Below are positions 43,985-53,126 of a stretch of 64,000 nt of DNA, piece after piece. The notes beneath the pieces are model-generated. The model was not told the DNA's origin. It ran no database searches and worked only from the letters and a program-made list of their open reading frames with translations. Within the stretch, counting starts at the first letter, position 1. The number at the start of each line of letters is the position of its first letter. Origin of the DNA: Gramella sp. Hel_I_59 (GTDB lineage: Bacteria; Bacteroidota; Bacteroidia; Flavobacteriales; Flavobacteriaceae); NCBI RefSeq assembly GCF_006714895.1, contig NZ_VFME01000001.1:1922001-1986000 (forward strand), in the 5' to 3' direction. The translations under genes and the position numbers were made by a program.

Positions 43985-44377
43985 ATGAACTACCCTACTA
44001 TTGAACTTGAATTTGGCAGTGTTACAATTCTTGAGAATTTTATGATCGCTAAAATGAACGAAGGTATTCTGTTTGATATTAGCAAAAATGAAACACTCCT
44101 CGAAATCGGAACTGAAGTCTTTCAGGGTAAACCCTATGCTTATATATCACACAGAGTTAATAGCTACGCGGTAGATCCAATGGTTTACAAACAATCTGCA
44201 AAATTTCCAAATTTGAAAGTTATCGCGGTTGTTAGTGATAACGAAATGACACGAAGCCTGGCCTCTACAGTTGAAAGAGAATTTTATACTGATTCTAACT
44301 GCTTTCAGGTTTTCACCGAACTTAAGAATGCTACAAATTGGGTACAGGGAAAATTATCGCTCCAAATCACCAAATAG
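43985..44377 (+). CDS. STAS/SpoIIAA-like small protein of unknown function
   Basis: 130 residues from ATG 43985. Alternating strand-helix pattern with V-I-A-V-V-S-D-N-E and a final helix (T-E-L-K-N-A-T-N-W-V) resembles the SpoIIAA-like fold common in Bacteroidota. No phosphorylatable Ser motif of true anti-anti-sigma factors is evident. A longer frame begins at 43907 inside the clpC terminator and is rejected. Function is unknown. Confidence 0.68.
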   Translation: MNYPTIELEFGSVTILENFMIAKMNEGILFDISKNETLLEIGTEVFQGKPYAYISHRVNSYAVDPMVYKQSAKFPNLKVIAVVSDNEMTRSLASTVEREFYTDSNCFQVFTELKNATNWVQGKLSLQITK

Positions 44378-44388
44378 AATTCATCAAA

Positions 44389-45921
44389 TTAATTCTTTTG
44401 AGCTGGTTCCGGATTTCTATTGAATAATTCCTGAACTGCACGACCAATATTATCTGCAATATCGCCAGCAAGCAAACTTTCATATCCTAATTGATCACTT
44501 GCTATCGTACCGCTTGAACCGTGTAAGTAGACTGCCAGAATTGTCGCCGCAAGGCTGCTATATTTCTGACCTATAAAACTTGTGATAACTCCCGAGAGCA
44601 CATCACCGCTACCAGCAGTCGCCATTCCGGGATTTCCTGAGGAATTTATGTAGATCTCCTCATTATTTATTATAAATGTATGAGCGCCCTTTACTACTAT
44701 GATGATTTTAAACTTTTTGCTTAAAGCTTTAACCTTTTCAAGTTTATCAAAGTCATCCTTCCAATCTCCTATTAGTCTTCGCAATTCCCCAGGATGCGGA
44801 GTGATTACAGAGTTTTCAGGTAATTCATTCAGAAGGGACATGTTCTTTGATAAAATATTGATTCCATCAGCATCAACCACAATTGGTTTTTTCTGTATTT
44901 TTAAAAATTCTTCAAAAGCTTTAGCCGTAGCATCATTATTTCCTGCTCCCATTCCGAAGCAAAATACATCAGCATCAAAATCTGAAGGGAATTTGGTGAT
45001 CATTTTAGAGTTTTCATCTGTGAGCACCATTACTTCCGGAATAGATATTTGGAGGGCATCATATCCACATTCAGGGATATAAACCGTACATAGCCCCGTA
45101 CCCGATCGCATTGCTGCCCTGGATGCCAGAATTACGCTACCTATCTTACCGTAGCTTCCTCCAATGATCAGAACCTTTCCATAGTCACCTTTATGAGAAT
45201 TAATTTTTCTTGACCTATATAGACTTTGAGCCTCCTCTTTTCCTATCAAGAATATGTTTGAATCCACTTTCCCAAGATATTCTCGATCTAGTGCTAGATC
45301 GATGACCTGTAGATCACCAACATAATCCATGGTATCTGGTAGGTAAAAACTGAGTTTGGGAGACTGGAAGCTCAGGGTATATCCTGCCTGAACTACTGCT
45401 CCATCCTTAAAGATCTTATCTGGCGCTAAACCGCTTGGCATATCGATAGAAAGAACGAAGGCTTGTGAAGTATTTATCAAATTAATTAAACTAGCAGGCC
45501 ATCCTTCTACTGGTCGGTTCAAGCCAATTCCAAACAACGCGTCTATAACAAAATCACCGGTATGAATTTCAGGGAAACCCTTTTGACTCTTAATAAGTTC
45601 TGGCCAGTCATTCGTAATTTCCTTCAACTTCTCATAATTGCTCAAGAAATCATCAGCTCTTCTATCACTATAATTAACTACAAATGTGCGAACCTCATAT
45701 CCATGTTGAATGAGATGCCTCGCGACTACTAACCCATCTCCTCCATTATTACCAATTCCGCAGAAAATCTTTATGGGAATTGGGGCTCCCTGCAATCTCT
45801 TATGAATTTCATTAAAAACAAGCGTTCCTGCCCGCTCCATAAGTTCTTCTGAAGTGATTTCCTGCTTTTCCAGAGTAACCTTGTCTGCTTCTGCCAATTG
45901 TTCTGCCGTAAGTATTTTCAT
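44389..45921 (-). CDS. nnr: Bifunctional NAD(P)HX epimerase / ADP-dependent NAD(P)HX dehydratase
   Basis: A 510-residue two-domain protein. The N-terminal YjeF_N epimerase (about 1-215) has C-G-I-G-N-N-G-G-D-G-L-V-V-A-R-H. The C-terminal carbohydrate-kinase-like dehydratase (about 225-500) has G-D-Y-G-K-V-L-I-I-G-G-S-Y-G-K-I-G, T-P-H-P-G-E-L and N-P-G-M-A-T-A-G-S-G-D-V-L-S-G. Together they repair damaged hydrated NADH and NADPH. The length matches the fused form (Nnr/YjeF) found in E. coli and most Bacteroidota. It stands alone. Confidence 0.94.
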   Translation of the reverse strand: MKILTAEQLAEADKVTLEKQEITSEELMERAGTLVFNEIHKRLQGAPIPIKIFCGIGNNGGDGLVVARHLIQHGYEVRTFVVNYSDRRADDFLSNYEKLKEITNDWPELIKSQKGFPEIHTGDFVIDALFGIGLNRPVEGWPASLINLINTSQAFVLSIDMPSGLAPDKIFKDGAVVQAGYTLSFQSPKLSFYLPDTMDYVGDLQVIDLALDREYLGKVDSNIFLIGKEEAQSLYRSRKINSHKGDYGKVLIIGGSYGKIGSVILASRAAMRSGTGLCTVYIPECGYDALQISIPEVMVLTDENSKMITKFPSDFDADVFCFGMGAGNNDATAKAFEEFLKIQKKPIVVDADGINILSKNMSLLNELPENSVITPHPGELRRLIGDWKDDFDKLEKVKALSKKFKIIIVVKGAHTFIINNEEIYINSSGNPGMATAGSGDVLSGVITSFIGQKYSSLAATILAVYLHGSSGTIASDQLGYESLLAGDIADNIGRAVQELFNRNPEPAQKN

Positions 45922-45991
45922 TGGGTAAATCTTTCTTAATCTTTCGTTTTTTGAAGCTTAAAGATACTCATATAAAAACGCTTAATTAATA

Positions 45992-46020
45992 TTGTATTCT
46001 AACTGAATTCAATAAATTTG
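45992..46020 (+). promoter_or_regulatory. Putative promoter of gcvT
   Basis: TTG at 45992-45994 and TAAATTTG at 46013-46020 (exact TAnnTTTG) with 18 bases between. The ATG at 46039 lies just beyond the expected start of transcription, which excludes the in-frame TTG at 46018 as a start. Confidence 0.6.
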
Positions 46021-46038
46021 GGCAAATTTTTGACAATA

Positions 46039-47121
46039 ATGAAAGAAGTAGCCCTGTCTGCAATTCACAATGAATTAAATGCCAAAATGGTACCTTTTGC
46101 TGGATACAATATGCCAGTTTCTTATGAAGGTGTTAACATTGAACATCAAACTGTACGAGAAAAACTCGGTGTTTTTGATGTTAGTCACATGGGAGAATTC
46201 CTGATTTCCGGAGAAAATGCATTGAACCTTATTCAGAAGATCAGTTCTAACGATGCTTCAAAGCTTACAGATGGGAAAGCTCAGTATTCTACGATGCCTA
46301 ACGAGGATGGTGGTATTGTGGATGATCTTATTATTTACAGGCTGGAAGCAGAGAAATATTTGTTAGTTGTAAACGCTTCAAATATCGATAAGGACTGGAA
46401 CTGGATCTCTCAGCATAATGACGTAGATGCCACTATGCGTGATATGAGCGATGAATTGTCTTTATTGGCGATACAGGGACCTAAAGCAGCTGAAGCTATG
46501 CAATCCCTTACTTCGATCGACCTTCAGAATATGAAATTCTACACTTTCGAGGTGGGAACTTTTGCCGGTGTGGAAAAAGTGATCGTTTCAGCTACAGGTT
46601 ATACTGGTAGTGGCGGTTTCGAAATTTACTTCAGAAACGAAGATGCTCCTCAAATCTGGGCGGCAGTAATGGAAGCGGGAGAAGAATTTGGTATAAAACC
46701 AATTGGACTGGCAGCAAGAGATACTTTAAGATTGGAAATGGGATATTCCTTATACGGGAATGATATCGACGATACTACTTCCCCTATTGAAGCTGGTCTT
46801 GGCTGGATCACAAAATTCAGTAAAGATTTTATCAATAGTGAAGCGCTTAAAAAACAAAAAGAAGAAGGTCCAAAGCGAAAGCTAGTCGCTTTTGAAATGG
46901 ACGAAAGAGCTATTCCTAGACAGGGATATGATATTGTAGATGAAAACGGCAAGAAAATTGGAGAAGTCACTTCGGGCACCATGTCACCATCCCTTGAAAA
47001 AGGAATTGGTTTAGGATATGTACCGGTAGAAGTTGCAGGTGTTGGAAATAAAATTTCCATTCAGATAAGAAAAAAAGCTGTACAAGCAACTCAGGTGAAA
47101 TTGCCCTTTTATAAAGGATAA
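46039..47121 (+). CDS. gcvT: Aminomethyltransferase, glycine cleavage T-protein
   Basis: 360 residues from ATG 46039. M-V-P-F-A-G-Y-N-M-P-V and F-D-V-S-H-M-G-E are N-terminal GcvT signatures; Q-G-P-K-A and A-T-G-Y-T-G-S-G-G-F-E and then A-A-R-D-T-L-R-L-E-M-G-Y complete the folate-binding domain. It moves the aminomethyl carbon from the H-protein to tetrahydrofolate. No gcvH or gcvP gene is adjacent, as is usual in Flavobacteriia where they are scattered. A reductase gene follows after 5 bases. Confidence 0.95.
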   Translation: MKEVALSAIHNELNAKMVPFAGYNMPVSYEGVNIEHQTVREKLGVFDVSHMGEFLISGENALNLIQKISSNDASKLTDGKAQYSTMPNEDGGIVDDLIIYRLEAEKYLLVVNASNIDKDWNWISQHNDVDATMRDMSDELSLLAIQGPKAAEAMQSLTSIDLQNMKFYTFEVGTFAGVEKVIVSATGYTGSGGFEIYFRNEDAPQIWAAVMEAGEEFGIKPIGLAARDTLRLEMGYSLYGNDIDDTTSPIEAGLGWITKFSKDFINSEALKKQKEEGPKRKLVAFEMDERAIPRQGYDIVDENGKKIGEVTSGTMSPSLEKGIGLGYVPVEVAGVGNKISIQIRKKAVQATQVKLPFYKG

Positions 47122-47126
47122 TTTAT

Positions 47127-47942
47127 TTGAAACGAATTTTGATATTAGGAGCGAGCGGCTTTATTGGGAATTCCCTGTATAAAGAGCTCTGCTCCTATTT
47201 TGATACACACGGTACCTATTATACTGAAAATGATTTTTTTGAAAAAAATCATCAATTCCACCATTTCGATATAGAAACGGAAAACATCAGTATTCTTCTT
47301 GAAAATTTAAAGCCAGATGTCATCGTATCCTGCCTGCGTGGAGGATTTGAAGCTCAGATTCATACTCATTTCGAGATCATCAATTACCTTCTCAATTATC
47401 GTAAAAAGCTGATATTTCTGTCATCGGCCAATGTTTTTGATGCTTTTACCAATTATCCCTCCTACGAATATGACAAAACACTTAGTCAGAGTGTGTACGG
47501 CAGATTCAAGATCAAGATAGAAAATGCATTGCTTAGACTTCCGAATAAACAATATAATATCCTGAGACTTCCTATGGTCTTCGGAAAAGGTTCCCCGCGG
47601 GTTAAGCAAATAAGAGCAATTCTGGATCTAAACGAACCGCTAGAAGTTTTTCCAAATGTGGTCGTTAATGCTACTGAAATTGGAAAGGTAACTCAGCAAA
47701 TTCACTATATTATAAATAGGAACAGACAGGGAGTGTTTCACTTAGGCAGTGATGATCTGGTGCATCAAAGAGATCTCGTAGAGGACCTTACCAGGGAACT
47801 TGGTTATGAAAATCCACTTTTCAAAAATGTTTATGACTCCAACTTCGACAGATTCCTGGCGGTACTTCCTAAGGATAATAAGCTTCCAAAGAACCTACAG
47901 ATAAGTATTCAGGAAGTAGTCAAGGCATCGGCTAAATTATAG
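47127..47942 (+). CDS. NAD-dependent epimerase/dehydratase family (RmlD-like) protein
   Basis: A 271-residue extended SDR with the cofactor loop L-G-A-S-G-F-I-G-N-S-L and P-D-V-I-V-S-C-L-R near residue 65, the region of RmlD-type sugar-nucleotide reductases. The catalytic pair is probably S-S-A-N-V-F with Y-G-R-F-K-I-K, a Tyr-x-x-x-Lys spacing. The start is TTG 47127; no early ATG exists in frame. It may share the gcvT transcript (5-base gap) but has no obvious functional link to it. Confidence 0.8.
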   Translation: MKRILILGASGFIGNSLYKELCSYFDTHGTYYTENDFFEKNHQFHHFDIETENISILLENLKPDVIVSCLRGGFEAQIHTHFEIINYLLNYRKKLIFLSSANVFDAFTNYPSYEYDKTLSQSVYGRFKIKIENALLRLPNKQYNILRLPMVFGKGSPRVKQIRAILDLNEPLEVFPNVVVNATEIGKVTQQIHYIINRNRQGVFHLGSDDLVHQRDLVEDLTRELGYENPLFKNVYDSNFDRFLAVLPKDNKLPKNLQISIQEVVKASAKL

Positions 47943-48026
47943 CTGTTAATTTGATATTAAACTGAATTACCATAACAATGGTATGCTTCATTCTTAGTAA
48001 CTTGAAGAAAACCAAATAATTAAGTC

Positions 48027-48317
48027 ATGAAAAAATTAAGTGATACTGAGATAGATGATCAATTGAAAAACCTTGATGGATGGACATATGCTAAAGGTGC
48101 CATTCATACTTCTTTTGAATTTGAGAATTTTAAAGAGGCCTTTACCGTAATGACAAGAATAGCATTTGAGGCCGAAGCACAAGAACATCATCCAAATTGG
48201 GGAAATGTATATAATCAATTAGAAATTTCTCTTTCTACTCATGATGCAAATGGTGTTACTGAAAAAGATTTCAAGCTTGCCAGAACAATTGAAGAGATCA
48301 TAGAGTCAACGAATTGA
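48027..48317 (+). CDS. 4a-hydroxytetrahydrobiopterin dehydratase
   Basis: A 96-residue protein of the PCD/DCoH family. The signature (E)-H-H-P-N-W with downstream N-Q-L-E-I-S-L-S-T-H-D-A-N-G-V-T carries the catalytic histidines. Members recycle the carbinolamine made by phenylalanine hydroxylase. No hydroxylase gene is in the window. Confidence 0.93.
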   Translation: MKKLSDTEIDDQLKNLDGWTYAKGAIHTSFEFENFKEAFTVMTRIAFEAEAQEHHPNWGNVYNQLEISLSTHDANGVTEKDFKLARTIEEIIESTN

Positions 48318-48340
48318 ATATCTCGTGAATACTAGAAAAC

Positions 48341-48377
48341 CAGCTCCTTATACATACCGTATTTAGGAGCTTTTTTA
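48341..48377 (+). terminator. Terminator after the pterin dehydratase gene
   Basis: AGCTCCT (48342-48348) pairs with AGGAGCT (48365-48371), with further TAC/GTA pairing inside, then a run of T. Confidence 0.75.
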
Positions 48378-48385
48378 TATTTTTG
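48378..48385 (+). promoter_or_regulatory. Putative -7 box of the YebC gene
   Basis: TATTTTTG, exact TAnnTTTG match, 23 bases before the ATG and directly after the preceding terminator. Confidence 0.4.
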
Positions 48386-48408
48386 CGCGAACCTAATTAT
48401 AATTTGAA

Positions 48409-49131
48409 ATGGGAAGAGCTTTTGAATTTCGCAAAGCACGGAAAATGAAACGTTGGTCTGCAATGGCTAAAGCATTTACCAGGATTGGTAAAGATATTGT
48501 CATGGCGGTGAAAGAAGGTGGTCCAGATCCTGACACGAATGCCAAACTTCGTGCAGTGATCCAGAATGCGAAAAGTGTCAATATGCCTAAGGATAATATC
48601 GAGCGCGCGATCAAACGTGCATCAGATAAAAACCAGGGTGATTACAAAGTAGTTCTTTTTGAAGGCTATGCTCCTCATGGTATTGCTGTTCTGGTAGAAA
48701 CTGCAACCGATAATAACAATAGAACAGTTGCAAACATTCGCTCTCATTTCAACAAATCTGATGGAAATCTTGGAACTTCAGGTTCTGTAGAATTTATGTT
48801 TGACCATACCTGTAACTTCAGAATCAATGCTGAAAATCTGGATCCGGAAGAACTTGAATTAGAATTGATAGATTTTGGAGCTGAAGAAGTTTTTGAAGAT
48901 GAAGACGGAATTCATATATATGCGCCTTTTGAATTCTTTGGTGCAATTCAAAAGGAATTAGAGAACAGGGAAATGGAAATTCTTTCTTCAGGATTTGAAA
49001 GAATTCCTCAGGTTACAAAATCTTTAGAAGGTGAACAGGCAGCAGATGTAGAGAAATTACTTGAAAAACTGGAAGAAGATGATGATGTTCAAAACGTCTA
49101 TCACACAATGGAAACAAGAGATGAGGATTAA
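48409..49131 (+). CDS. YebC/PmpR family protein
   Basis: A 240-residue protein with the YebC opening M-G-R-A-F-E-F-R-K and R-W-S-A-M-A-K-A-F-T, then N-M-P-K-D-N-I-E-R-A-I-K-R-A and G-Y-A-P-H-G-I-A-V-L-V-E-T-A-T-D-N. Length and domains match the usual family size. The family was named as DNA-binding regulators; more recent work links members to relief of ribosome stalling at proline runs. Cytosolic. It abuts the convergent acyltransferase gene with no gap. Confidence 0.94.
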   Translation: MGRAFEFRKARKMKRWSAMAKAFTRIGKDIVMAVKEGGPDPDTNAKLRAVIQNAKSVNMPKDNIERAIKRASDKNQGDYKVVLFEGYAPHGIAVLVETATDNNNRTVANIRSHFNKSDGNLGTSGSVEFMFDHTCNFRINAENLDPEELELELIDFGAEEVFEDEDGIHIYAPFEFFGAIQKELENREMEILSSGFERIPQVTKSLEGEQAADVEKLLEKLEEDDDVQNVYHTMETRDED

Positions 49132-49671
49132 TTAGAAATTTTCTTTGATCCTTCCCTCTACACCCTCATAGAACTGGGTGATAACTTTAAAATCTAACTC
49201 AAAATCTCCGGTTGGCTGGAAAGCCTCGGAGATTTTTACTTTTTTAGGCTTATAGTCGAAGGAAACCATTACGATAGGAACTTCTGCTTTTAAAGCTATA
49301 TAGTAAAAACCTGTTCTCCATTTCTCGGTTTTCTCTCTGGTACCTTCTGGAGATAAGGCTAATCGAAAAATAGTCTTGTCTTCAAAGACCTTCGCGATCG
49401 CATCCACTTTATTCTTTTGTCCTGATCTATCAAGAGGTGCTCCGCCTACCCACTTGAAATACCAGCCAAATGGAGGTTTGAATAGTTCCTGCTTCCCTAC
49501 AAAGTTAAATTCCACATTCATAATTTTACGAACCAGAATTCCTAAGAGAAAATCAAAAGAACTTGTATGTGGAGCAACAATAACTACACACTTCTCAGTT
49601 CTGGAAGTAAAATTATCCTCCAGACGCCAGCCTAAAATTTTGTAAAAAATAAATTTTGCCAGCCAGCGCAT
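49132..49671 (-). CDS. 1-acylglycerol-3-phosphate acyltransferase family protein
   Basis: A 179-residue PlsC-type acyltransferase. The catalytic H-x4-D is His35 to Asp40 (P-H-T-S-S-F-D), and the substrate motif is S-P-E-G-T-R-E near residue 108. It is shorter than typical PlsC and lacks a strong N-terminal membrane helix, so it belongs to the small Bacteroidota subgroup. It transfers an acyl chain to a glycerophosphate or similar acceptor at the inner membrane. It lies 3 bases after the proline dehydrogenase gene. Confidence 0.87.
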   Translation of the reverse strand: MRWLAKFIFYKILGWRLEDNFTSRTEKCVVIVAPHTSSFDFLLGILVRKIMNVEFNFVGKQELFKPPFGWYFKWVGGAPLDRSGQKNKVDAIAKVFEDKTIFRLALSPEGTREKTEKWRTGFYYIALKAEVPIVMVSFDYKPKKVKISEAFQPTGDFELDFKVITQFYEGVEGRIKENF

Positions 49672-49674
49672 ATG

Positions 49675-50874
49675 TTATTCCCGGTGATGTTTCGTGGACT
49701 CATCTCCACGACGACGTTTCTTTTCTTCGCTAAGTAAAGCTAATTCTCTACCCGTCTGTCCTTTAACTGAAGTGTTTTCCTGAGCACGTCTCAATAAATA
49801 AGGGACAACGTCTCTAACCGGTCCAAATGGAACCAATTTTACAGCATTATATCCCTTCTTCGCCATATTAAAACTAATATGATCACTCATTCCATAAAGC
49901 TGACTGAACCATATTCTTTTATCGTCGATAGAAATACCCTTGTCCTCCATTATCTGCAGAGCCAGGTAACTACTTACCTCGTTATGAGTACCTATAAATA
50001 CTGAAATATCTTCCAGATGATTTAGACAGTAAGACATTACAGAGTTAAAGTTAACATCTGTTGCCTCCTTGCTTTCGCATATAGGCGATGCATAACCTAA
50101 TTTCTTAGCTCTGGAATTTTCTTTTTCCATATAAGCACCCCTCACGATCTTTGCCCCTATTTTAAAACCTTCCTTCTGGCCTTGCTCGTGTAGATCCTTC
50201 AGGTAGTCTAACCTGTCCCATCGGTAACATTGTAGAGTGTTGAAAATAAGCACTTCATCCTGGTTATACTTTTTCATCATTTCAACCATGAGATCATCGG
50301 CAGCAGTTTGCATCCAAGTTTCTTCACCATCAGCATACAAACGAACCTTCAATTCAAATGCGCGCTTGCATAAAGTTTCAACTCTGTTTTTTACACGATC
50401 CCACTCTTCCTTTTCATCATCTGTAAGACTAAGCTTTTCACTTACCTTTTCCCAAATCGCAAATCTTCCAATACCAGTAGGTTTAAACATTGCAAAAGTG
50501 ACTTCATCACTTTTATCAGCATACTCAATAAGACTTAACTTCTTGCGCATTGCAGAATCAAATTCCTCTTCGCTTTCCTTTCCTTCAACCGAGTAATCAA
50601 GAATACTATGTAAGTTCTCTCCATACATCTCCTTGGTCACCGGTTTACAATCCTCTTCAGTAACACCTCCACAAAATTGCTCGAAAATTGTTTTCTTTAT
50701 CAGGGTTTCTACGGGCAAGTGTAACTTTAACGCCATTTTAGTCAATGCGCTACCTGCTTTTACCAAAGCAGAATAATTCATCATGCTAAACAAAAAAATC
50801 GCCCTGTCAAGGTCTGAATTTGATTTGAGTTTGAATGCAGATTTAGTATTGTTGAATATCTTCTTTCTAATCAT
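49675..50874 (-). CDS. Proline dehydrogenase
   Basis: A 399-residue FAD enzyme of the proline dehydrogenase/PutA domain family. G-A-K-I-V-R-G-A-Y-M-E-K-E and I-G-T-H-N-E are the FAD- and substrate-site motifs, and Y-L-L-R-R-A-Q-E-N near the C-terminus supplies the substrate-binding arginines. It oxidises proline to pyrroline-5-carboxylate. It is stand-alone, not fused to the P5C dehydrogenase as in PutA. The C-terminal 20 residues are basic. Confidence 0.93.
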   Translation of the reverse strand: MIRKKIFNNTKSAFKLKSNSDLDRAIFLFSMMNYSALVKAGSALTKMALKLHLPVETLIKKTIFEQFCGGVTEEDCKPVTKEMYGENLHSILDYSVEGKESEEEFDSAMRKKLSLIEYADKSDEVTFAMFKPTGIGRFAIWEKVSEKLSLTDDEKEEWDRVKNRVETLCKRAFELKVRLYADGEETWMQTAADDLMVEMMKKYNQDEVLIFNTLQCYRWDRLDYLKDLHEQGQKEGFKIGAKIVRGAYMEKENSRAKKLGYASPICESKEATDVNFNSVMSYCLNHLEDISVFIGTHNEVSSYLALQIMEDKGISIDDKRIWFSQLYGMSDHISFNMAKKGYNAVKLVPFGPVRDVVPYLLRRAQENTSVKGQTGRELALLSEEKKRRRGDESTKHHRE

Positions 50875-50892
50875 TTCGTGCTGTTAATCGGG

Positions 50893-50900
50893 CAAATATA
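50893..50900 (-). promoter_or_regulatory. Putative -7 box of the proline dehydrogenase operon
   Basis: Minus strand TATATTTG, exact TAnnTTTG match, 18 bases before the ATG at 50874. Confidence 0.45.
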
Positions 50901-50962
50901 ATTATTGAAGATGACTATTTTCATAAATTCTCTTTAATTTCGGAAGTCCAAATGCCAATACC

Positions 50963-52048
50963 ATGAATGAAGTTAAACACCTGGTCAATCCTGTATTTTA
51001 CGGTAGCGAATCTTACTCGAAAATCAACCAGTATATAGAAGATAAAAAGCCATCTTCAGTATTTATTCTCGTTGATACAAACACTCAGAAGAACTGCTTA
51101 GGCTTATTCCTGAAGGATATAACTACGGAGCTTCATATTGAAGTTATTGAAATTGAACCGGGAGAAGAAAATAAGCATATTGAAACCTGTACGGGTGTTT
51201 GGAGTGCACTTTCAGAGCTTGGTGCAGATCGAAAGAGTTTAATGATTAATCTTGGTGGTGGTGTTGTCACTGATCTTGGTGGTTTTGTAGCTTCAACGTT
51301 TAAGCGTGGTATCCCCTTCATTAATGTTCCAACCAGCTTACTTGCTATGGTAGATGCATCGGTTGGAGGTAAAACTGGCGTTGATCTTGGAAATCTAAAA
51401 AACCAGGTGGGAGTCATAGTGCAGGCAGAGATGGTTGTGGTAGATAGCAATTACCTGCAAACATTATCCTCTCGTGAAATGCGCAGTGGTCTCGCTGAAA
51501 TCCTGAAACATGGACTTATAGCGGACGAATCTTACTGGAATCGTATGAGCAACTTGAGCTCTCTTGATCTCTCAGAGCTTGATGCCATCATAGAACATTC
51601 AATAAATATAAAATCAGAGATTGTTTCGCAGGATCCATATGAACGGTCCATCCGGAAAAATCTAAATTTCGGGCATACGCTCGGCCATGCTATTGAATCC
51701 TTCTATTTAACTAACCCTGAAAAAGATAAATTACTTCACGGAGAAGCAATTGCGATCGGGATGATCTTAGAGTCTTATTTATCTTCTGAAATTCTAAATT
51801 TTCCGCAGAAAAAATTACAGGATATTGCAAATATTATAATTGATCTATTCGGTTTCGTAAACATCCCTACGGAAGATATTAATCAGATTATTTCGTTACT
51901 CAAACATGATAAAAAGAACTCGAACGGACAGGTAAATTTTGTTTTACTGAAAGATATTGCTGTTCCGAAATTGGATGTTGTAGTTTCTGAAGAGCTGATT
52001 ATCAAATCTTTCGAATTTTATAGCTCTCTGAATTTAACTAATCATTAA
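50963..52048 (+). CDS. aroB: 3-dehydroquinate synthase
   Basis: A 361-residue AroB. G-G-G-V-V-T-D-L-G-G-F-V-A-S and P-T-S-L-L-A-M-V-D-A-S-V-G-G-K-T-G-V bind NAD and substrate phosphate; the metal ligands include E in A-E-I-L-K-H-G, His in N-F-G-H-T-L-G-H and H-G-E-A. It makes the second intermediate of the shikimate pathway. It is alone, divergent from the proline dehydrogenase gene. Confidence 0.96.
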   Translation: MNEVKHLVNPVFYGSESYSKINQYIEDKKPSSVFILVDTNTQKNCLGLFLKDITTELHIEVIEIEPGEENKHIETCTGVWSALSELGADRKSLMINLGGGVVTDLGGFVASTFKRGIPFINVPTSLLAMVDASVGGKTGVDLGNLKNQVGVIVQAEMVVVDSNYLQTLSSREMRSGLAEILKHGLIADESYWNRMSNLSSLDLSELDAIIEHSINIKSEIVSQDPYERSIRKNLNFGHTLGHAIESFYLTNPEKDKLLHGEAIAIGMILESYLSSEILNFPQKKLQDIANIIIDLFGFVNIPTEDINQIISLLKHDKKNSNGQVNFVLLKDIAVPKLDVVVSEELIIKSFEFYSSLNLTNH

Positions 52049-52122
52049 TTTAATCGAATATCTGGCAACTCCCTTGTGTGGCGTTTGATATTTTATTTAT
52101 ACTTGCATAAACCAATCACACT

Positions 52123-52422
52123 ATGAAAAGGATAATTGTAGACTATAAAAAGCTTACTCCTGAAATTCTTGGACTTCTTGTAGAGAAATATCCTGATGGA
52201 TATGATGATGACCAGGTTATCGCCTTTAAGAATGCTAAAAATGAGACTGTTGAAGCTGTGGAAGTAAAGACTGAAGATACCATTTACCTGGTTAAGGTAA
52301 GTACCAGGCTTGAAAGTACTATGGCGAATTTTGACGAAGATGATTATGAAGATTCAGAATATACAGATCCTATTGTAGATATTCCTGAAAAGGATGATAC
52401 TGAAGAAGACGAGGACAAATAA
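52123..52422 (+). CDS. Small acidic protein of unknown function
   Basis: A 99-residue protein: residues 1-65 look like a compact strand-helix domain (K-R-I-I-V-D-Y-K-K-L-T-P-E-I-L), and residues 70-99 are a highly acidic, disordered tail. I do not recognise a named family. It has no signal peptide or membrane segment and is monocistronic, closed by a terminator. Confidence 0.72.
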   Translation: MKRIIVDYKKLTPEILGLLVEKYPDGYDDDQVIAFKNAKNETVEAVEVKTEDTIYLVKVSTRLESTMANFDEDDYEDSEYTDPIVDIPEKDDTEEDEDK

Positions 52423-52452
52423 AAAAAGGGACGCGATTGCGTCCCTTTTCAT
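52421..52452. terminator. Bidirectional terminator between convergent genes
   Basis: AAAGGGACGC, loop GATT, GCGTCCCTTT, with A and T tracts on the two sides. The left A tract begins at the stop codon of the acidic-protein gene. Confidence 0.87.
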
Positions 52453-52469
52453 TTTATAATTATTGGTAA

Positions 52470-53018
52470 TTATGCATGTTGTAAATCATGCTTACCTTCT
52501 TTAATTTCTTCAATCACCTTTGCATTAAAAGCTGGAAGGTCATCAGGATTTCTACTTGTAACTAAAGCTTCATCAACTACAACTTCCTGGTCTACCCATA
52601 GAGCACCTGCATTTTCAAGGTCTTTACGAATACTACTAAAAGATGTCATCGTTCTACCTTCCACAACATCTGCACTAATTAAAGTCCATGGTGCATGGCA
52701 AATAGCACATACTGGTTTACTTTGTTTGAAAAAGTCTCGAACAAAGATTAATGCACTCTCTTCTATTCTTAAGTTATCTGGATTGATCACTCCTCCCGGA
52801 AGCACCAATGCGTGGTAATCCTTTGCTGAAACCTCGTCAAGAGTTTTATCTACTTTAAAGTCTTTTCCCCAATTATCGCCGTCCCATGATTTAATATTAC
52901 CTGACTTAAGGCTAACGATCTCTACTTTAAAACCTTCTTTCTCCATTGCCTCTTTTGGGGAGGTTAGTTCTACTTCTTCAAATCCATCTGTTGCTAAAAT
53001 TGCAATTCTCTTATTCAT
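52470..53018 (-). CDS. DJ-1/PfpI family protein
   Basis: A 182-residue protein of the PfpI branch. The nucleophile elbow is A-I-C-H-A-P-W (Cys107, His108), with the conserved Glu15 (D-G-F-E-E-V-E-L) nearby. R-N-P-D-D-L-P-A-F near the C-terminus is typical of YhbO/PfpI. Family members have been reported as glyoxalase III-type or protein/DNA deglycases, or general stress proteins; activity cannot be told here. Confidence 0.92.
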   Translation of the reverse strand: MNKRIAILATDGFEEVELTSPKEAMEKEGFKVEIVSLKSGNIKSWDGDNWGKDFKVDKTLDEVSAKDYHALVLPGGVINPDNLRIEESALIFVRDFFKQSKPVCAICHAPWTLISADVVEGRTMTSFSSIRKDLENAGALWVDQEVVVDEALVTSRNPDDLPAFNAKVIEEIKEGKHDLQHA

Positions 53019-53040
53019 AATTCTTCTTTTTTTAGTTACT

Positions 53041-53048
53041 CAAAGATA
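53041..53048 (-). promoter_or_regulatory. Putative -7 box of the DJ-1/PfpI gene
   Basis: Minus strand TATCTTTG, exact TAnnTTTG match, 22 bases before the ATG at 53018. No clear -33 box. Confidence 0.48.
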
Positions 53049-53126
53049 AGATTAGGAAGAGCGAATCTGTATTAAGAGCCTATTAAAACTGGACGTTTAA
53101 GAGTTAAAGGTTTTTTAAAACTATTT